Counted from the stretch's first letter, positions 1-7,861 are shown. The stretch: DNA of 64,000 nt from Ruminococcus sp. (GCA_017960805.1 JAGCYM010000008.1:1-64000), one strand, 5' to 3'. A program made the numbers and translations. The notes: generated by a model from the letters alone, not told the origin.

Positions 1-265
1 ACTGGAATAACTTTACGCATTTCAATTTAAGTGTTTCTCCTGTTCCCACAGCTGTACCCTTTTCGGCGCAGCTGTTTTTTATTGCTTATGCCGCCCTCTA
101 TGGGCGGCTAAAGGAAGCATATTTGCCTTTTTGTGCTTATACTGTTCGCAATAATTATATATATATCTAAAATACGTTTTTCTTCTATTTTTCGGACTTT
201 CAGTATATACATTATTACCTTGATACCAATTACGGTAATCATATTTTACGAAAGGAGAAACAATC
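1..265. other. Intergenic segment before the DUF960 gene
   Basis: No convincing gene is seen here. It holds a terminator-like hairpin (48-80), a second GC-rich hairpin with arms GCCGCCC (90-96) and GGGCGGC (102-108) and no T-run, then an AT-rich stretch leading to a good ribosome binding site (AAAGGAG) before the ATG at 266. The 62-codon reading frame on the minus strand at 79-267 has no ribosome binding site or recognisable sequence and was not called. Confidence 0.5.
48..80 (+). terminator. Possible rho-independent terminator of a gene left of the window
   Basis: ACAGCTG at 48-54 pairs with CAGCTGT at 69-75 across a 14-nt loop, followed by a run of T to 80. The stem is short and the loop large, so this is a moderate call. 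Confidence 0.4.
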
Positions 266-550
266 ATGAACCAAACTAAACGCTATCTGACCTGCGGAGT
301 GGACAGCACCATACCGATAGAATTGCAGTTGTTTCTATGGGAATGCGTAGACCGTATGCCAGCTCCTCGCGACTACATGCAGGTATTCAATCTTAAGCCT
401 GTAGGAATACTACAGTCAATTTCGCACCATTCGGAAGAGCCTGCGTACAAGATGGAGTACGTAATACCAATGGAGAATCCGATAGCCGAGAAGGTCTACA
501 TAATTGACGACGGCGAACACTCAACAATGCTTCTTGCAAGCGAATATTAA
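266..550 (+). CDS. DUF960-like small protein
   Basis: A 94-residue soluble protein of unknown function. The N-terminal stretch with the IPIELQLFLWECVD core, followed by a tyrosine-hydrophobic MQVFNL segment, resembles the DUF960 family of small Firmicutes proteins often found on plasmids, phages and conjugative elements. Length fits that family. The start is supported by AAAGGAG upstream. A strong terminator follows at 558-590, so it forms its own transcription unit ahead of the amidoligase operon. The family assignment rests on memory of the pattern, not on a search. Confidence 0.6.
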   Translation: MNQTKRYLTCGVDSTIPIELQLFLWECVDRMPAPRDYMQVFNLKPVGILQSISHHSEEPAYKMEYVIPMENPIAEKVYIIDDGEHSTMLLASEY

Positions 551-557
551 AAGTAAT

Positions 558-590
558 GCCAGGCCTGCGGGCCAGGCTATTTTTATTTTA
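558..590 (+). terminator. Rho-independent terminator after the DUF960-like gene
   Basis: GCCAGGCC (558-565) pairs with GGCCAGGC (570-577) around a TGCG loop, with a single A-A mismatch, followed by a T-rich run. It sits just before the GGAGG ribosome binding site (592-596) of the next gene. Confidence 0.75.
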
Positions 591-602
591 TGGAGGCTTT
601 AA

Positions 603-1709
603 ATGGAAAACAAGAAAGAAAATGAACTCTTCTGCTCTCAGTGTGGAGCACTCATCGAAGACGATGATTACGAAGAATTCGATGGTGAGATCCTATGCTC
701 AGATTGTTACGAAAACAGAACTGTTACCTGCGATTATTGTGGACAACGGATCTGGACAAGTGAAAGCTGTGGAGACGATTTCACAACACTGTGCGAACAC
801 TGCTATGACAGGCACTATACTCGCTGTTCATGTTGCGATGCATTGCTACACGAGGATGATATCTATCATATCAACGGTGAAGACTACTGCTCAGAATGCT
901 ACCACGAACAAGTCGACAGATGCCGAAATATCCACGATTACGGGTACAAGCCAGACCCAATATTCTACGGCAATGGGAAAAGGTTCTTCGGCGTCGAACT
1001 CGAAATAGACGGAGCTGGTAAAGACGATGATAATGCAAAAGAACTACTAGAAATCGCCAATGAAGATGATGACCATATCTACATTAAAAGCGACGGCTCC
1101 TTAGATGACGGAATGGAATTGGTCACGCATCCAATGTCACTGGATTACCACAAGAATTATCAATGGGATGAGATAATGAAAAAGGCTATATCTCTGGGAT
1201 ATCGCTCACATCAGACCTCGACTTGTGGATTGCATATTCACATCAATCGAGACTGCCTTGGTGTTACAAGAGAGCAACAAGATGATGTCATCAGCCGTGT
1301 ACTCTTCTTCGTTGAAACGCATTGGAACGAGCTACTTAGATTTAGCCGCCGTTCTGAATATTCAATGAACCGATGGGCAGCTCGATATGGCTATGAAAAA
1401 TCTGGCCGTGAAATCTTAGATAAGGCGAAAAAAGGAAATCTTGGTAGGTATGCCGCAGTTAATCTCATGAACTGGACGACTATCGAGTTTCGTCTGTTCA
1501 GAGGCACTCTCAAATACAATACACTTATGGCTGCTATAGAGCTTGTTGATACTATCTGCGACTTGGCAATACATCTAACAGAAGATGGAATCGAGAATAT
1601 GTCATGGAGCGAATTTGTTGAATCTATAGATGCACCAGAGCTCAAACAGTACTTAAAAGAACGGAAATTATACATTAATGAAGATATCGAAACACAGGAG
1701 GAATTGTAA
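603..1709 (+). CDS. Amidoligase-family enzyme with N-terminal zinc ribbons
   Basis: 368 residues. Residues 11-99 carry six CxxC pairs (11/14, 32/35, 43/46, 64/67, 75/78, 96/99), suggesting about three LIM-like zinc ribbons. From about residue 117 the sequence fits the Amidoligase_2 fold related to glutamine synthetase and glutamate-cysteine ligase: FFGVELEID (118-126), a KSDGSLDDGMELVTHP block (152-167), CGLHIHIN (198-205) and TTIEFRLFRGTL. Such enzymes are predicted to form amide bonds on carboxylates using ATP. A 63-residue peptide gene and a class II glutamine amidotransferase follow within 3-bp gaps, so ammonia from glutamine or a peptide substrate is likely. Start supported by GGAGG at 592-596. 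The substrate is unknown. Confidence 0.75.
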   Translation: MENKKENELFCSQCGALIEDDDYEEFDGEILCSDCYENRTVTCDYCGQRIWTSESCGDDFTTLCEHCYDRHYTRCSCCDALLHEDDIYHINGEDYCSECYHEQVDRCRNIHDYGYKPDPIFYGNGKRFFGVELEIDGAGKDDDNAKELLEIANEDDDHIYIKSDGSLDDGMELVTHPMSLDYHKNYQWDEIMKKAISLGYRSHQTSTCGLHIHINRDCLGVTREQQDDVISRVLFFVETHWNELLRFSRRSEYSMNRWAARYGYEKSGREILDKAKKGNLGRYAAVNLMNWTTIEFRLFRGTLKYNTLMAAIELVDTICDLAIHLTEDGIENMSWSEFVESIDAPELKQYLKERKLYINEDIETQEEL

Positions 1710-1711
1710 AA

Positions 1712-1903
1712 ATGAAAATCGCAAAAATAATTAGATCAATACCAACTGGCAGCCCTGCAACGGAAGCACTAAAACTTGCGAGCTTTCTCGTTGCGACACT
1801 TCTTGTCAGCAAGCTTGAAAAAGCGCTTAAAGAGACAGCAAACGAGTATAAACCGCCGTACATATACCGTTCAAATGCGATGGAAGAATCAGAGGAGGAA
1901 TAA
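1712..1903 (+). CDS. Small peptide with acidic C-terminal tail between amidoligase and amidotransferase
   Basis: 63 residues, not recognised. An AGGAGG site lies upstream of the ATG and the next gene starts 3 bp after its stop, so it is almost certainly translated with its neighbours. The N-terminal half is basic, the middle (about 17-38) is a hydrophobic or amphipathic helix, and the end is EESEEE. Sitting between a carboxylate-amide ligase and a glutamine amidotransferase, it is a plausible substrate or scaffold, with the glutamate-rich tail as an obvious modification site. That role is inference only. Confidence 0.6.
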   Translation: MKIAKIIRSIPTGSPATEALKLASFLVATLLVSKLEKALKETANEYKPPYIYRSNAMEESEEE

Positions 1904-1905
1904 CT

Positions 1906-2883
1906 ATGTGTGCAATCTTTGGATGGTTGGATTACAAAGGTATAGTACCCATGAACATGAAAAACAAGATCACTAAAGAATTAGCCAAGAGTTCAGAAGA
2001 ACGAGGCACAGATGCTGCTGGTATAGCATATGCTCGATACAATCGTATTGTCATATACAAAAGACCTCAACCAGCACACACTCTTTATTTCAGAATTCCC
2101 GATGGTACAAACGCAGTATTAGGCCACACAAGATTAGCAACACAAGGAAACAAGAAGTTTAATTTCAATAATCACCCATTCCCCGGTAATGCAGGTATAG
2201 AGTTTGCTTTTGCTCATAATGGAGTATTGTGGAATGATAAAGAACTTCGAAAAGATGGAGTGATTCCTGATTCGTATATCGATACCGATAGCTACATTGG
2301 AGTACAACTAATTGAGAAGCAAGGCAAGCTTGATTTTGAATCATTAAAGTATATGTCAGAAACAGTAGAAGGAAGTTTCACATTTACACTGCTCGACACA
2401 AGCAATAATCTGTATCTAGTTAAAGGCAATAATCCATTATACCTTCTTCACTTCAAGGACCTTGGAATTTACATCTACACATCCACTGAAAACATAATGA
2501 AGGCGGCACTGGGCCGCCTTGGATTACATAAGTTTGCATCTAAGAAGATAGAGGTTAATGAAGGAGATATAATATGTATCAATAAGAACGGTGAGCTGAC
2601 ACGTTCAACTTTTGAACCTAAACAATATCGTTCAAAGTATGCAGGATGGTATGATTTTAATGACTCCCCTTTTTACACCGCTCAGGAAGAGATCCTGCTT
2701 GCATACTGCGGATGTTACGGAGTTGACAGTCAGGATGTAGAGCTTTTGTTTGAGTATGGCTACACCTGCGACGAGGTCGAGGAAATGCTTATGGACACGA
2801 ACCTGCTCCATGAAGCTCTCAGAGACGTGAAGTATATGTGCGGTGAAAGCCTTTATGAGAGCTGCTGCGGAGGTGTCTGGTAA
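1906..2883 (+). CDS. Class II (Ntn-type) glutamine amidotransferase
   Basis: 325 residues. The chain starts MCAIFGW, giving an N-terminal cysteine nucleophile after methionine removal. Further GlmS/PurF-type glutaminase motifs are present: RGTDAAGIAY, GHTRLATQ, NNHPF, AHNGV and DTDSYIG. The domain ends near residue 240. The last 80 residues (CGCYGVDSQDVELLFEYGY onward) are cysteine-rich and helical and do not match the glutaminase fold; base composition also becomes more GC-rich there. It probably supplies ammonia to the amidoligase two genes upstream. A GAGGAGGAA ribosome binding site precedes the start. The stop overlaps the recombinase start as TAATG. Confidence 0.8.
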   Translation: MCAIFGWLDYKGIVPMNMKNKITKELAKSSEERGTDAAGIAYARYNRIVIYKRPQPAHTLYFRIPDGTNAVLGHTRLATQGNKKFNFNNHPFPGNAGIEFAFAHNGVLWNDKELRKDGVIPDSYIDTDSYIGVQLIEKQGKLDFESLKYMSETVEGSFTFTLLDTSNNLYLVKGNNPLYLLHFKDLGIYIYTSTENIMKAALGRLGLHKFASKKIEVNEGDIICINKNGELTRSTFEPKQYRSKYAGWYDFNDSPFYTAQEEILLAYCGCYGVDSQDVELLFEYGYTCDEVEEMLMDTNLLHEALRDVKYMCGESLYESCCGGVW

Positions 2884-3455
2884 TGGGCAAAATCGGATAT
2901 ATCCGTGTATCGACGGAACATCAGGAGACCGCACGTCAGGAGGCATTGATGAAGCAGTTTCAGGTAGAACGTATCTTTGCTGAGAAGATGTCCGGTAAGA
3001 ACGCTGAGCGTCCTGAACTGAAGGCTATGCTCGAATACGTCCGTGAAGGTGATACCCTGTATATTGAGAGTATCAGCAGGCTTGGAAGATCTACCCGAGA
3101 TCTGCTCAACATAATCGATGTGCTCCAACGCAAGAACGTAACTCTTGTCAGCAACAAGGAGAACATCGATACCAACACTCCGCAAGGACGCTTTGTGCTG
3201 TCTATCTTTGCGGCGCTCTCCGAGCTTGAACGTGAGCAGACCTTACAGCGTCAGCGTGAAGGTATCGCTATAGCCAAAGCTCAAGGAAAATATAAAGGAA
3301 GGCAGTCTCAACCTATAGACTGGAAAAAATTTGGTCAATTGTATGAGCAGTGGAAGTCTGGCGCTATAACGGCGGTATGGTTTCAGAAAGAGATGGGCCT
3401 GCGTGCCAACACATTTTACCGCAGGCTCAAAGAGTACGAAAGAAAGAATATATAA
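2883..3455 (+). CDS. Serine recombinase of the resolvase/invertase family
   Basis: 190 residues. The catalytic domain begins IGYIRVST with Ser10 as nucleophile, and shows SISRLGRSTRDL, ANTPQGRF-like (TNTPQGRFVLSIFAALSE) and ELEREQTLQRQREG helix-E segments. About residues 140-190 form a short DNA-binding tail ending in a helix-turn-helix. Length is that of Tn3-type resolvases and DNA invertases, not of large serine integrases. It starts on the last base of the amidotransferase stop codon (TAATG), so it is translationally coupled to the amidoligase operon, which is unusual. A perfect palindrome lies downstream at 3567-3588 and could be part of its target. Confidence 0.9.
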   Translation: MGKIGYIRVSTEHQETARQEALMKQFQVERIFAEKMSGKNAERPELKAMLEYVREGDTLYIESISRLGRSTRDLLNIIDVLQRKNVTLVSNKENIDTNTPQGRFVLSIFAALSELEREQTLQRQREGIAIAKAQGKYKGRQSQPIDWKKFGQLYEQWKSGAITAVWFQKEMGLRANTFYRRLKEYERKNI

Positions 3456-3461
3456 AAACGA

Positions 3462-3483
3462 GGAGCCGGGATTAACCGGCTCC
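3462..3483 (+). terminator. Terminator hairpin after the recombinase
   Basis: GGAGCCGG (3462-3469) pairs with CCGGCTCC (3476-3483) around GATTAA. Only a weak T/A-rich tail follows. Confidence 0.6.
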
Positions 3484-3547
3484 GATATATTTCAATAGGG
3501 TGTCATTTTTATTTGACATATTTCAAAAAACTAAAAACGACTTATAT

Positions 3548-3588
3548 GACATACTTTTTTTGTATGTCAATAGACTATAGTCTATTGA
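3548..3588. repeat. Nested inverted repeats including a 22-bp perfect palindrome
   Basis: GACATAC (3548-3554) and GTATGTC (3562-3568) flank seven T. Directly overlapping, 3567-3588 is a perfect 22-bp palindrome with half-site TCAATAGACTA. TCAATAG also occurs once more near 3492. The stretch lies between the recombinase gene and the convergent gene at 3603. It may be a recombination site, an operator or simply a bidirectional hairpin. Confidence 0.6.
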
Positions 3589-3602
3589 TATATTATAAAC
3601 TC

Positions 3603-4391
3603 TTATTGTGAATCCATAAAAAACAACTTAGAATGTGTCAGTCGAGCATTAAGGAATTGACCATTTCTTTTCATTTCAGAATAAAAAGCGACACACATAT
3701 TTGATTTTTTCTCATCAGGAATCAAATTATAATTGTTTTCCAAATGAACTGCTACATTTCGGCTGAAACTTAAGGAACATAATAGTTCGTTACGATCACG
3801 TTTATAACAATAAATCTTATGAAAAGCATTTGCACCACTTCCTTTTATTGAATAACGTACATCGACTTTTCCGTAGAAAAGCATATAGCAATTTAAATCA
3901 TCATTATTAAACGGAGCACTAATGGATTTTGTCGGAATACGACGAATTTCTCTTCGATTTCTAATATTAACAAGATTAGTATTATTACTTGTACATCTAT
4001 CATTCTGAACATGTAACAAAAGATTGTGTAAATCTATATTACCTCGATTTAGGAGGCGGTAAACAAATCTTTGAAGTTTTCCATTCAATTCATCATGATT
4101 TTCTTCTCTCAAAACATATTCTTGAAAAGTATTACTTGATATAGGCTCAAACCCATAAAAGCAAGTGGGAGTATGCTCAGATCCAGGATACGCCCTAAAG
4201 AAATAATTACCATCACGATTAACAATTCCGATATGAGGAGTATGACACTCGGGGCAGTACAATCTCCCATCATATCTCTGATAGTAACTATTCTGATCTG
4301 TACTAATACAATTAATAGCTTCATCAAGTGTTAGAGTTTCAAAAGCATCATTATCGTTTAAAAATGCTGCTTCTTCATATTTAGTTGCCAT
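3603..4391 (-). CDS. Unknown protein with a C2HC zinc ribbon
   Basis: 262 residues, no family recognised. Cys46-x2-Cys49 and His73-x3-Cys77 (YCPECH and EHTPTC) suggest a single zinc ribbon in the N-terminal third. The rest is mixed alpha/beta with a basic middle section (RNRREIRRIPTKS) and no membrane segments. An AAAGG-type ribosome binding site precedes the ATG at 4391. The gene is clearly more AT-rich than the chromosomal genes to the right, as expected for acquired DNA. Its neighbours are nucleic-acid-related, so a DNA or RNA role is possible but unproven. Confidence 0.65.
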   Translation of the reverse strand: MATKYEEAAFLNDNDAFETLTLDEAINCISTDQNSYYQRYDGRLYCPECHTPHIGIVNRDGNYFFRAYPGSEHTPTCFYGFEPISSNTFQEYVLREENHDELNGKLQRFVYRLLNRGNIDLHNLLLHVQNDRCTSNNTNLVNIRNRREIRRIPTKSISAPFNNDDLNCYMLFYGKVDVRYSIKGSGANAFHKIYCYKRDRNELLCSLSFSRNVAVHLENNYNLIPDEKKSNMCVAFYSEMKRNGQFLNARLTHSKLFFMDSQ

Positions 4392-4458
4392 AGAATCACA
4401 CCTTTCTAATTGTTAATATAATTATACACTTTAAGTACAAATTAGTCAATTCATAGAT

Positions 4459-4480
4459 ATAGCCTCCCGAGGGAGGCTAT
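4459..4480 (-). terminator. Terminator-like hairpin at the end of the DnaQ-like gene
   Basis: ATAGCCTCC (4459-4467) and GGAGGCTAT (4472-4480) form a 9-bp perfect stem around a CGAG loop. There is no strong T-run on either side, so it may also be a transcript-stabilising stem. Confidence 0.5.
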
Positions 4481-4498
4481 TATATTCTGATATCATTT

Positions 4499-4984
4499 TT
4501 ATAATGCAATATATGTTTTACCGGCAATATCAAGGAACCTCCAGTCATCAGTTTCGTCTGTAGTGATACCCAGCTGTTTTTCAGCAAAGCGTACGCTGTA
4601 GCCTCGGTTAAACTTCAGACGGAACATGGTATCAAGATCGGTGATATGGTTTTCAAGTGCTGGGAGATCATAATCCCTGCATATACGCTCTATGAACTTA
4701 CTATCAAAGTCATGGTGCATAGTGACCAAATCACTGCCGTAGCAGAACTCTATGAACTGCCAATAAGCATCTTCCATAGTCGTACCGTATCTTTGCATCG
4801 TGTCATTGGTGATTCCCAGTATCTCGGAAACATTATCTGAGAGAACAGCTCCGCTGTTAACATACTCAAAGAAGCGGTCGGTAGGTACCCCGTTTTCAAA
4901 TCTGAGCGCGGCAAAGCTGACTATTTCAGAATCTTCGTCTAGACCGTTTGTTGTGATGTCGATGACTACGAATTCATCTTTCAT
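4499..4984 (-). CDS. DnaQ/RNase T-like protein with degenerate active site
   Basis: 161 residues from the ATG at 4984, chosen because AAAGG lies 8 bases upstream and the 5'-longer reading frame has no such site. The opening FVVIDITTNGLD is an Exo I motif of DEDD exonucleases, but the normal DIET reads DITT, so the metal-binding Glu11 is Thr. An Exo II-like HHDFDSKFIERI segment keeps its Asp. The C-terminal WRFLDIAGK lies where HRALDDA-type Exo III is expected, with His and probably Asp replaced. It overlaps the upstream gene's end by 11 bp, so the two are coupled. It may bind rather than cut nucleic acid. Confidence 0.7.
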   Translation of the reverse strand: MKDEFVVIDITTNGLDEDSEIVSFAALRFENGVPTDRFFEYVNSGAVLSDNVSEILGITNDTMQRYGTTMEDAYWQFIEFCYGSDLVTMHHDFDSKFIERICRDYDLPALENHITDLDTMFRLKFNRGYSVRFAEKQLGITTDETDDWRFLDIAGKTYIAL

Positions 4985-5774
4985 TTTCTTTAACCTTTTC
5001 AAAAAACTTTCGCATATAACAATCAACGTTTTTATCCAAACCAAATTGAGGATTCTTGCTACGTTCTTGACCTTTCATTCGGTAAGACGTGTGCCACATG
5101 GATATTTCTTTAATCTGTGGATCTAAAGACGCTGAAATGTCGACTCTATTTGGACCAACATAAACAATGTAATCAGGCTTCATTATTTTTATTTGTCGTA
5201 CTATAAAAGCCTTGTATTTTTCAATGTATTTTTCAAACACTTGCCAATCAACAAATGCTCCTCCGCCTCGTTTGTTTAAATTCATATATGCGCAAGAAGC
5301 AAGCGCTTTTTTCATACCTTCTTCATTAGGCTTTTTTCGTTCTTCCTTAGATAATTCAGGATGCTGAAGATAATATGCCATTCGAGCCATTTTTTCTTGC
5401 TGCTTGGGTCTATTAGATTTTAAATCATTAATAAACCATTTGTAGAATCCTAACTGGGACCTTTTATCTTCATTTATTGATTTACCTTTAGAATCCTTCA
5501 TTTCATCTTTTCGATACATGACTATATTAGCTTCTCTAAGCACAAACAAAACCTTTTTCTCTGAACAATTGTATTCATCTTCAGAAATATATCCATCTGC
5601 TACAAATGACTTCTGTTCTATTGGAGGAAATTTCTCTTTCTTTCTATACGTCCAATACGATATAGTAGTATCCTCATAGTTCTGCTCAGCGGTATGAGCC
5701 TGCTTCCAGAGTGAAAAGAGTTCTTCAAGAGTTTCTGCTGACTCAACCTTAATTTTTATCTCATCAAACGTCAT
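4974..5774 (-). CDS. Possible uracil-DNA-glycosylase-fold protein
   Basis: 266 residues. The pattern VLFVLREAN (strand 1 plus a GE-type loop), then CAYMNLNKRGGG, KPDYIVYVG and MWHTSYRM resembles the order of motifs in the uracil-DNA glycosylase superfamily, in which the last corresponds to the HPS-type loop. The catalytic residues are not classical, so glycosylase activity cannot be claimed. The middle (about 110-160) is strongly basic. It is transcribed after the WYL regulator with a 3-bp gap and overlaps the DnaQ-like gene, so the three act as one unit. The fold call is a guess from motif spacing. Confidence 0.5.
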   Translation of the reverse strand: MTFDEIKIKVESAETLEELFSLWKQAHTAEQNYEDTTISYWTYRKKEKFPPIEQKSFVADGYISEDEYNCSEKKVLFVLREANIVMYRKDEMKDSKGKSINEDKRSQLGFYKWFINDLKSNRPKQQEKMARMAYYLQHPELSKEERKKPNEEGMKKALASCAYMNLNKRGGGAFVDWQVFEKYIEKYKAFIVRQIKIMKPDYIVYVGPNRVDISASLDPQIKEISMWHTSYRMKGQERSKNPQFGLDKNVDCYMRKFFEKVKENER

Positions 5775-5777
5775 AGT

Positions 5778-6824
5778 TCATTTCTCCTGTTCATAGTTAG
5801 TGACAGCCTTTTTTAGCTCATTTATGACACGCTCCCTGAGGGGAGCAGGTTCAAGAACAACAGCGTGGCCTGCATACTGTACTGCCCACTTGAACATATC
5901 CTCTTCACTGATATGTGCTCGGACAATGAAGTCCTTGTCAGTGACATCGGAAATATCAATGTCTGTACCAAAATAGTCGATGACGTCGTTAATAATGTAG
6001 CTATTGGTGCGGAACTTCACATTGATCTTCTCACTTGTGAACATATAAATGTGCTCTGCCATGTGTTCAGCGAGGTCGAGTCCGTACTTATATCCGGCTA
6101 CCTTATCCGCAGGCTTTATCGGAGTATCGAGCATACGGATATCGCTGATCCTGTCCACACGGTAATTGGAGAGCTTGTCGTACTTATCATAGTTACAGAT
6201 AAGGTAATAACGACCGCTCATAACCGCAAGCTGATATGGATTTACGATATATCTGCGTATCTCTCCGTTACTGTACCTGCGAGGGTGGAGCTGCTTGTCG
6301 GTACCGTAACTGCAATACTCATACTCGACCTGACGCTTCTTTTCTATAGCCTCATCGAGAACATCGATAGTGTAGAAGAGCTGCTTGTTCGAGCTGCTGT
6401 CATCGGGCATCGTACAGATATGTCGTACCTTGCTATGAAAGTATACTGACGACAGACCCTCCAGCTTTGTGATAAGCTCTTTACGCTGGCTGTAAGGGAT
6501 ATGGCGTGAGAACAGGAGTCCATCTATTAGCAGCCGCAGTTCTGCGTCACTGAAGTCGTGGCTGAGGTACCAATCGGTCAGAACAGTCTTGTCCTCGCTG
6601 TTTTTGTCCTTACGAAGCGACTCGCTGTAATTGATAGGATATCCGAAGTCCACAAGGTTCATCAGGTTGCTCTTTACCGCTTTTCTGTCCGCAGGCATAC
6701 TATACTCTTTTTTGAGAATATCAACAATGTCCTTCTGAGACAGTCTGTGGTCTTCGTCGGTGTATTTCTTCAATATATCGAGAATATTGATGATCATCAG
6801 CTTCTTGGGCTGTATCGTGTACAT
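5778..6824 (-). CDS. WYL-domain transcriptional regulator
   Basis: 348 residues from the ATG at 6824; a GTG two codons earlier is too close to the GAGGTG ribosome binding site. The N-terminal part (about 1-80) is a winged-helix domain (LSQKDIVDILKKEYSMPADRK region). A WYL domain follows at about 165-265, shown by VEYEYCSYGTDKQLHPRRYS, VNPYQLAVMSGRYYLICNY and NYRVDRISDI. WYL regulators sense ligands, perhaps nucleic acids, and several are repressors of phage-defence loci (BrxR and CapW types). Here it is first in a three-gene unit with nuclease-like proteins and is divergent from the gene at 6962. Confidence 0.88.
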   Translation of the reverse strand: MYTIQPKKLMIINILDILKKYTDEDHRLSQKDIVDILKKEYSMPADRKAVKSNLMNLVDFGYPINYSESLRKDKNSEDKTVLTDWYLSHDFSDAELRLLIDGLLFSRHIPYSQRKELITKLEGLSSVYFHSKVRHICTMPDDSSSNKQLFYTIDVLDEAIEKKRQVEYEYCSYGTDKQLHPRRYSNGEIRRYIVNPYQLAVMSGRYYLICNYDKYDKLSNYRVDRISDIRMLDTPIKPADKVAGYKYGLDLAEHMAEHIYMFTSEKINVKFRTNSYIINDVIDYFGTDIDISDVTDKDFIVRAHISEEDMFKWAVQYAGHAVVLEPAPLRERVINELKKAVTNYEQEK

Positions 6825-6961
6825 AGTCACACCTCGCTCTGCTTGTTCTATTTATAGTATACGGATAGGCGTGTTCGCTTTTTTGTACATGGTCTTTGTT
6901 ATATTATACCATAGAAGGGCGAAAAAGCAATAGATTCAAATCAATTTTGGAGGGATTGCCT
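6825..6961. promoter_or_regulatory. Divergent control region between WYL regulator and unknown gene
   Basis: This 137-bp gap must contain promoters for both directions. A TTGTTATATTATACC stretch near 6897-6911 is the best -10-like sequence for the rightward gene, whose GGAGGG site lies at about 6950. No clear inverted repeat operator was identified. Confidence 0.35.
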
Positions 6962-7828
6962 ATGAAAACATCCGTACTTGACTTTATTGACTCAGATACG
7001 CTGAGAGATCATCTTAGAAATCAGACGCTCGAACCCGCGATTGAATGCATAATGATCACACATAGTATCAAAAGTTCAATAGAGAAGAAGTTAGAAGCAC
7101 TGAAAGAGAGATATGATACATATTCAGCAGAAGATTTTAAACTTGGAACATACTATTGTCGAGAAAACGATTTTAAATATGCTTTAAAAGAGCATATTAA
7201 TACAACCGAAAAGGTGCTTGCAGATATGTACCGTTCTGATGATAATTACGTTTATAATGTTCGGAATATAGAAACCTTATTCGACCAAGTAACATTCACC
7301 ACTTTTGAAGCTGCTATAGATGAGATAAAGCAAAATCATACTGGATCCCAGTTTATCATAGCAAAAACAAGAATAAATGAATTTGCAAATGATGATATAA
7401 AAGCATTTCTTAATGAACAAGGTGTGATATATGATGTGATGTGGACTTCATTTAAAGGCAGTATCGACATGAGTCTATATGGTTCGTACGCTTGGATTCC
7501 GCATCGTTACGTTGCCGGCGATATTGTTGTACCCACTTGTTACAATACATTTGCTGTTGTCGTTGAAGATAACAAAAGACCTTTAACAACCTCAGGTCTT
7601 AATAATAACAATATATCCGTAAGATGTATGCAATTTGCAGAGGACAATTTACATTCCTGCGGAGGCCAATTTGTCCAACACAACCTTTCATTGTTTGAGA
7701 TTGAATACTGCAAAAAGTCAGAGATGAACGAATGCCCTAAAGAACTGATTAGGTTTAGTCAATTCATAAAGGGGTGGATAAGTGCGGCTGAATTCTTGGA
7801 AGAGTATAGTAAAGGCAAAATCAATTGA
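6962..7828 (+). CDS. Unknown protein beside WYL regulator
   Basis: 288 residues from the ATG at 6962, which has GGAGGG upstream; a start at 6896 lacks a site. No known domain was recognised. The first 100 residues are helical (IKSSIEKKLEALKERYDTYS), followed by an alpha/beta part with SQFIIAKTRINEF and a C-terminal helix. A segment (VAGDIVVPTCYNTFAVVVED) may be a beta-rich core. No signal peptide or membrane segment is visible. The gene is AT-rich like its neighbours and ends with a good terminator. It may belong functionally to the divergent WYL cluster. Confidence 0.65.
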   Translation: MKTSVLDFIDSDTLRDHLRNQTLEPAIECIMITHSIKSSIEKKLEALKERYDTYSAEDFKLGTYYCRENDFKYALKEHINTTEKVLADMYRSDDNYVYNVRNIETLFDQVTFTTFEAAIDEIKQNHTGSQFIIAKTRINEFANDDIKAFLNEQGVIYDVMWTSFKGSIDMSLYGSYAWIPHRYVAGDIVVPTCYNTFAVVVEDNKRPLTTSGLNNNNISVRCMQFAEDNLHSCGGQFVQHNLSLFEIEYCKKSEMNECPKELIRFSQFIKGWISAAEFLEEYSKGKIN

Positions 7829-7861
7829 GCCATTTTGTTAATAAATATTATTATAAAGAAA

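Noticed and set aside
556..1008. 150-codon frame overlapping the amidoligase gene
   Set aside because: It starts inside the terminator hairpin and overlaps the zinc-ribbon coding region, which is clearly real.
4985..5044. Longer N-terminus for the DnaQ-like protein starting at 5044
   Set aside because: The 20 extra residues lie inside the upstream gene, lack a ribosome binding site and precede the natural start of the exonuclease-like fold.
5865..6449. 194-codon open frame opposite the WYL regulator
   Set aside because: Antisense of a clear WYL protein; composition is typical of a shadow frame.
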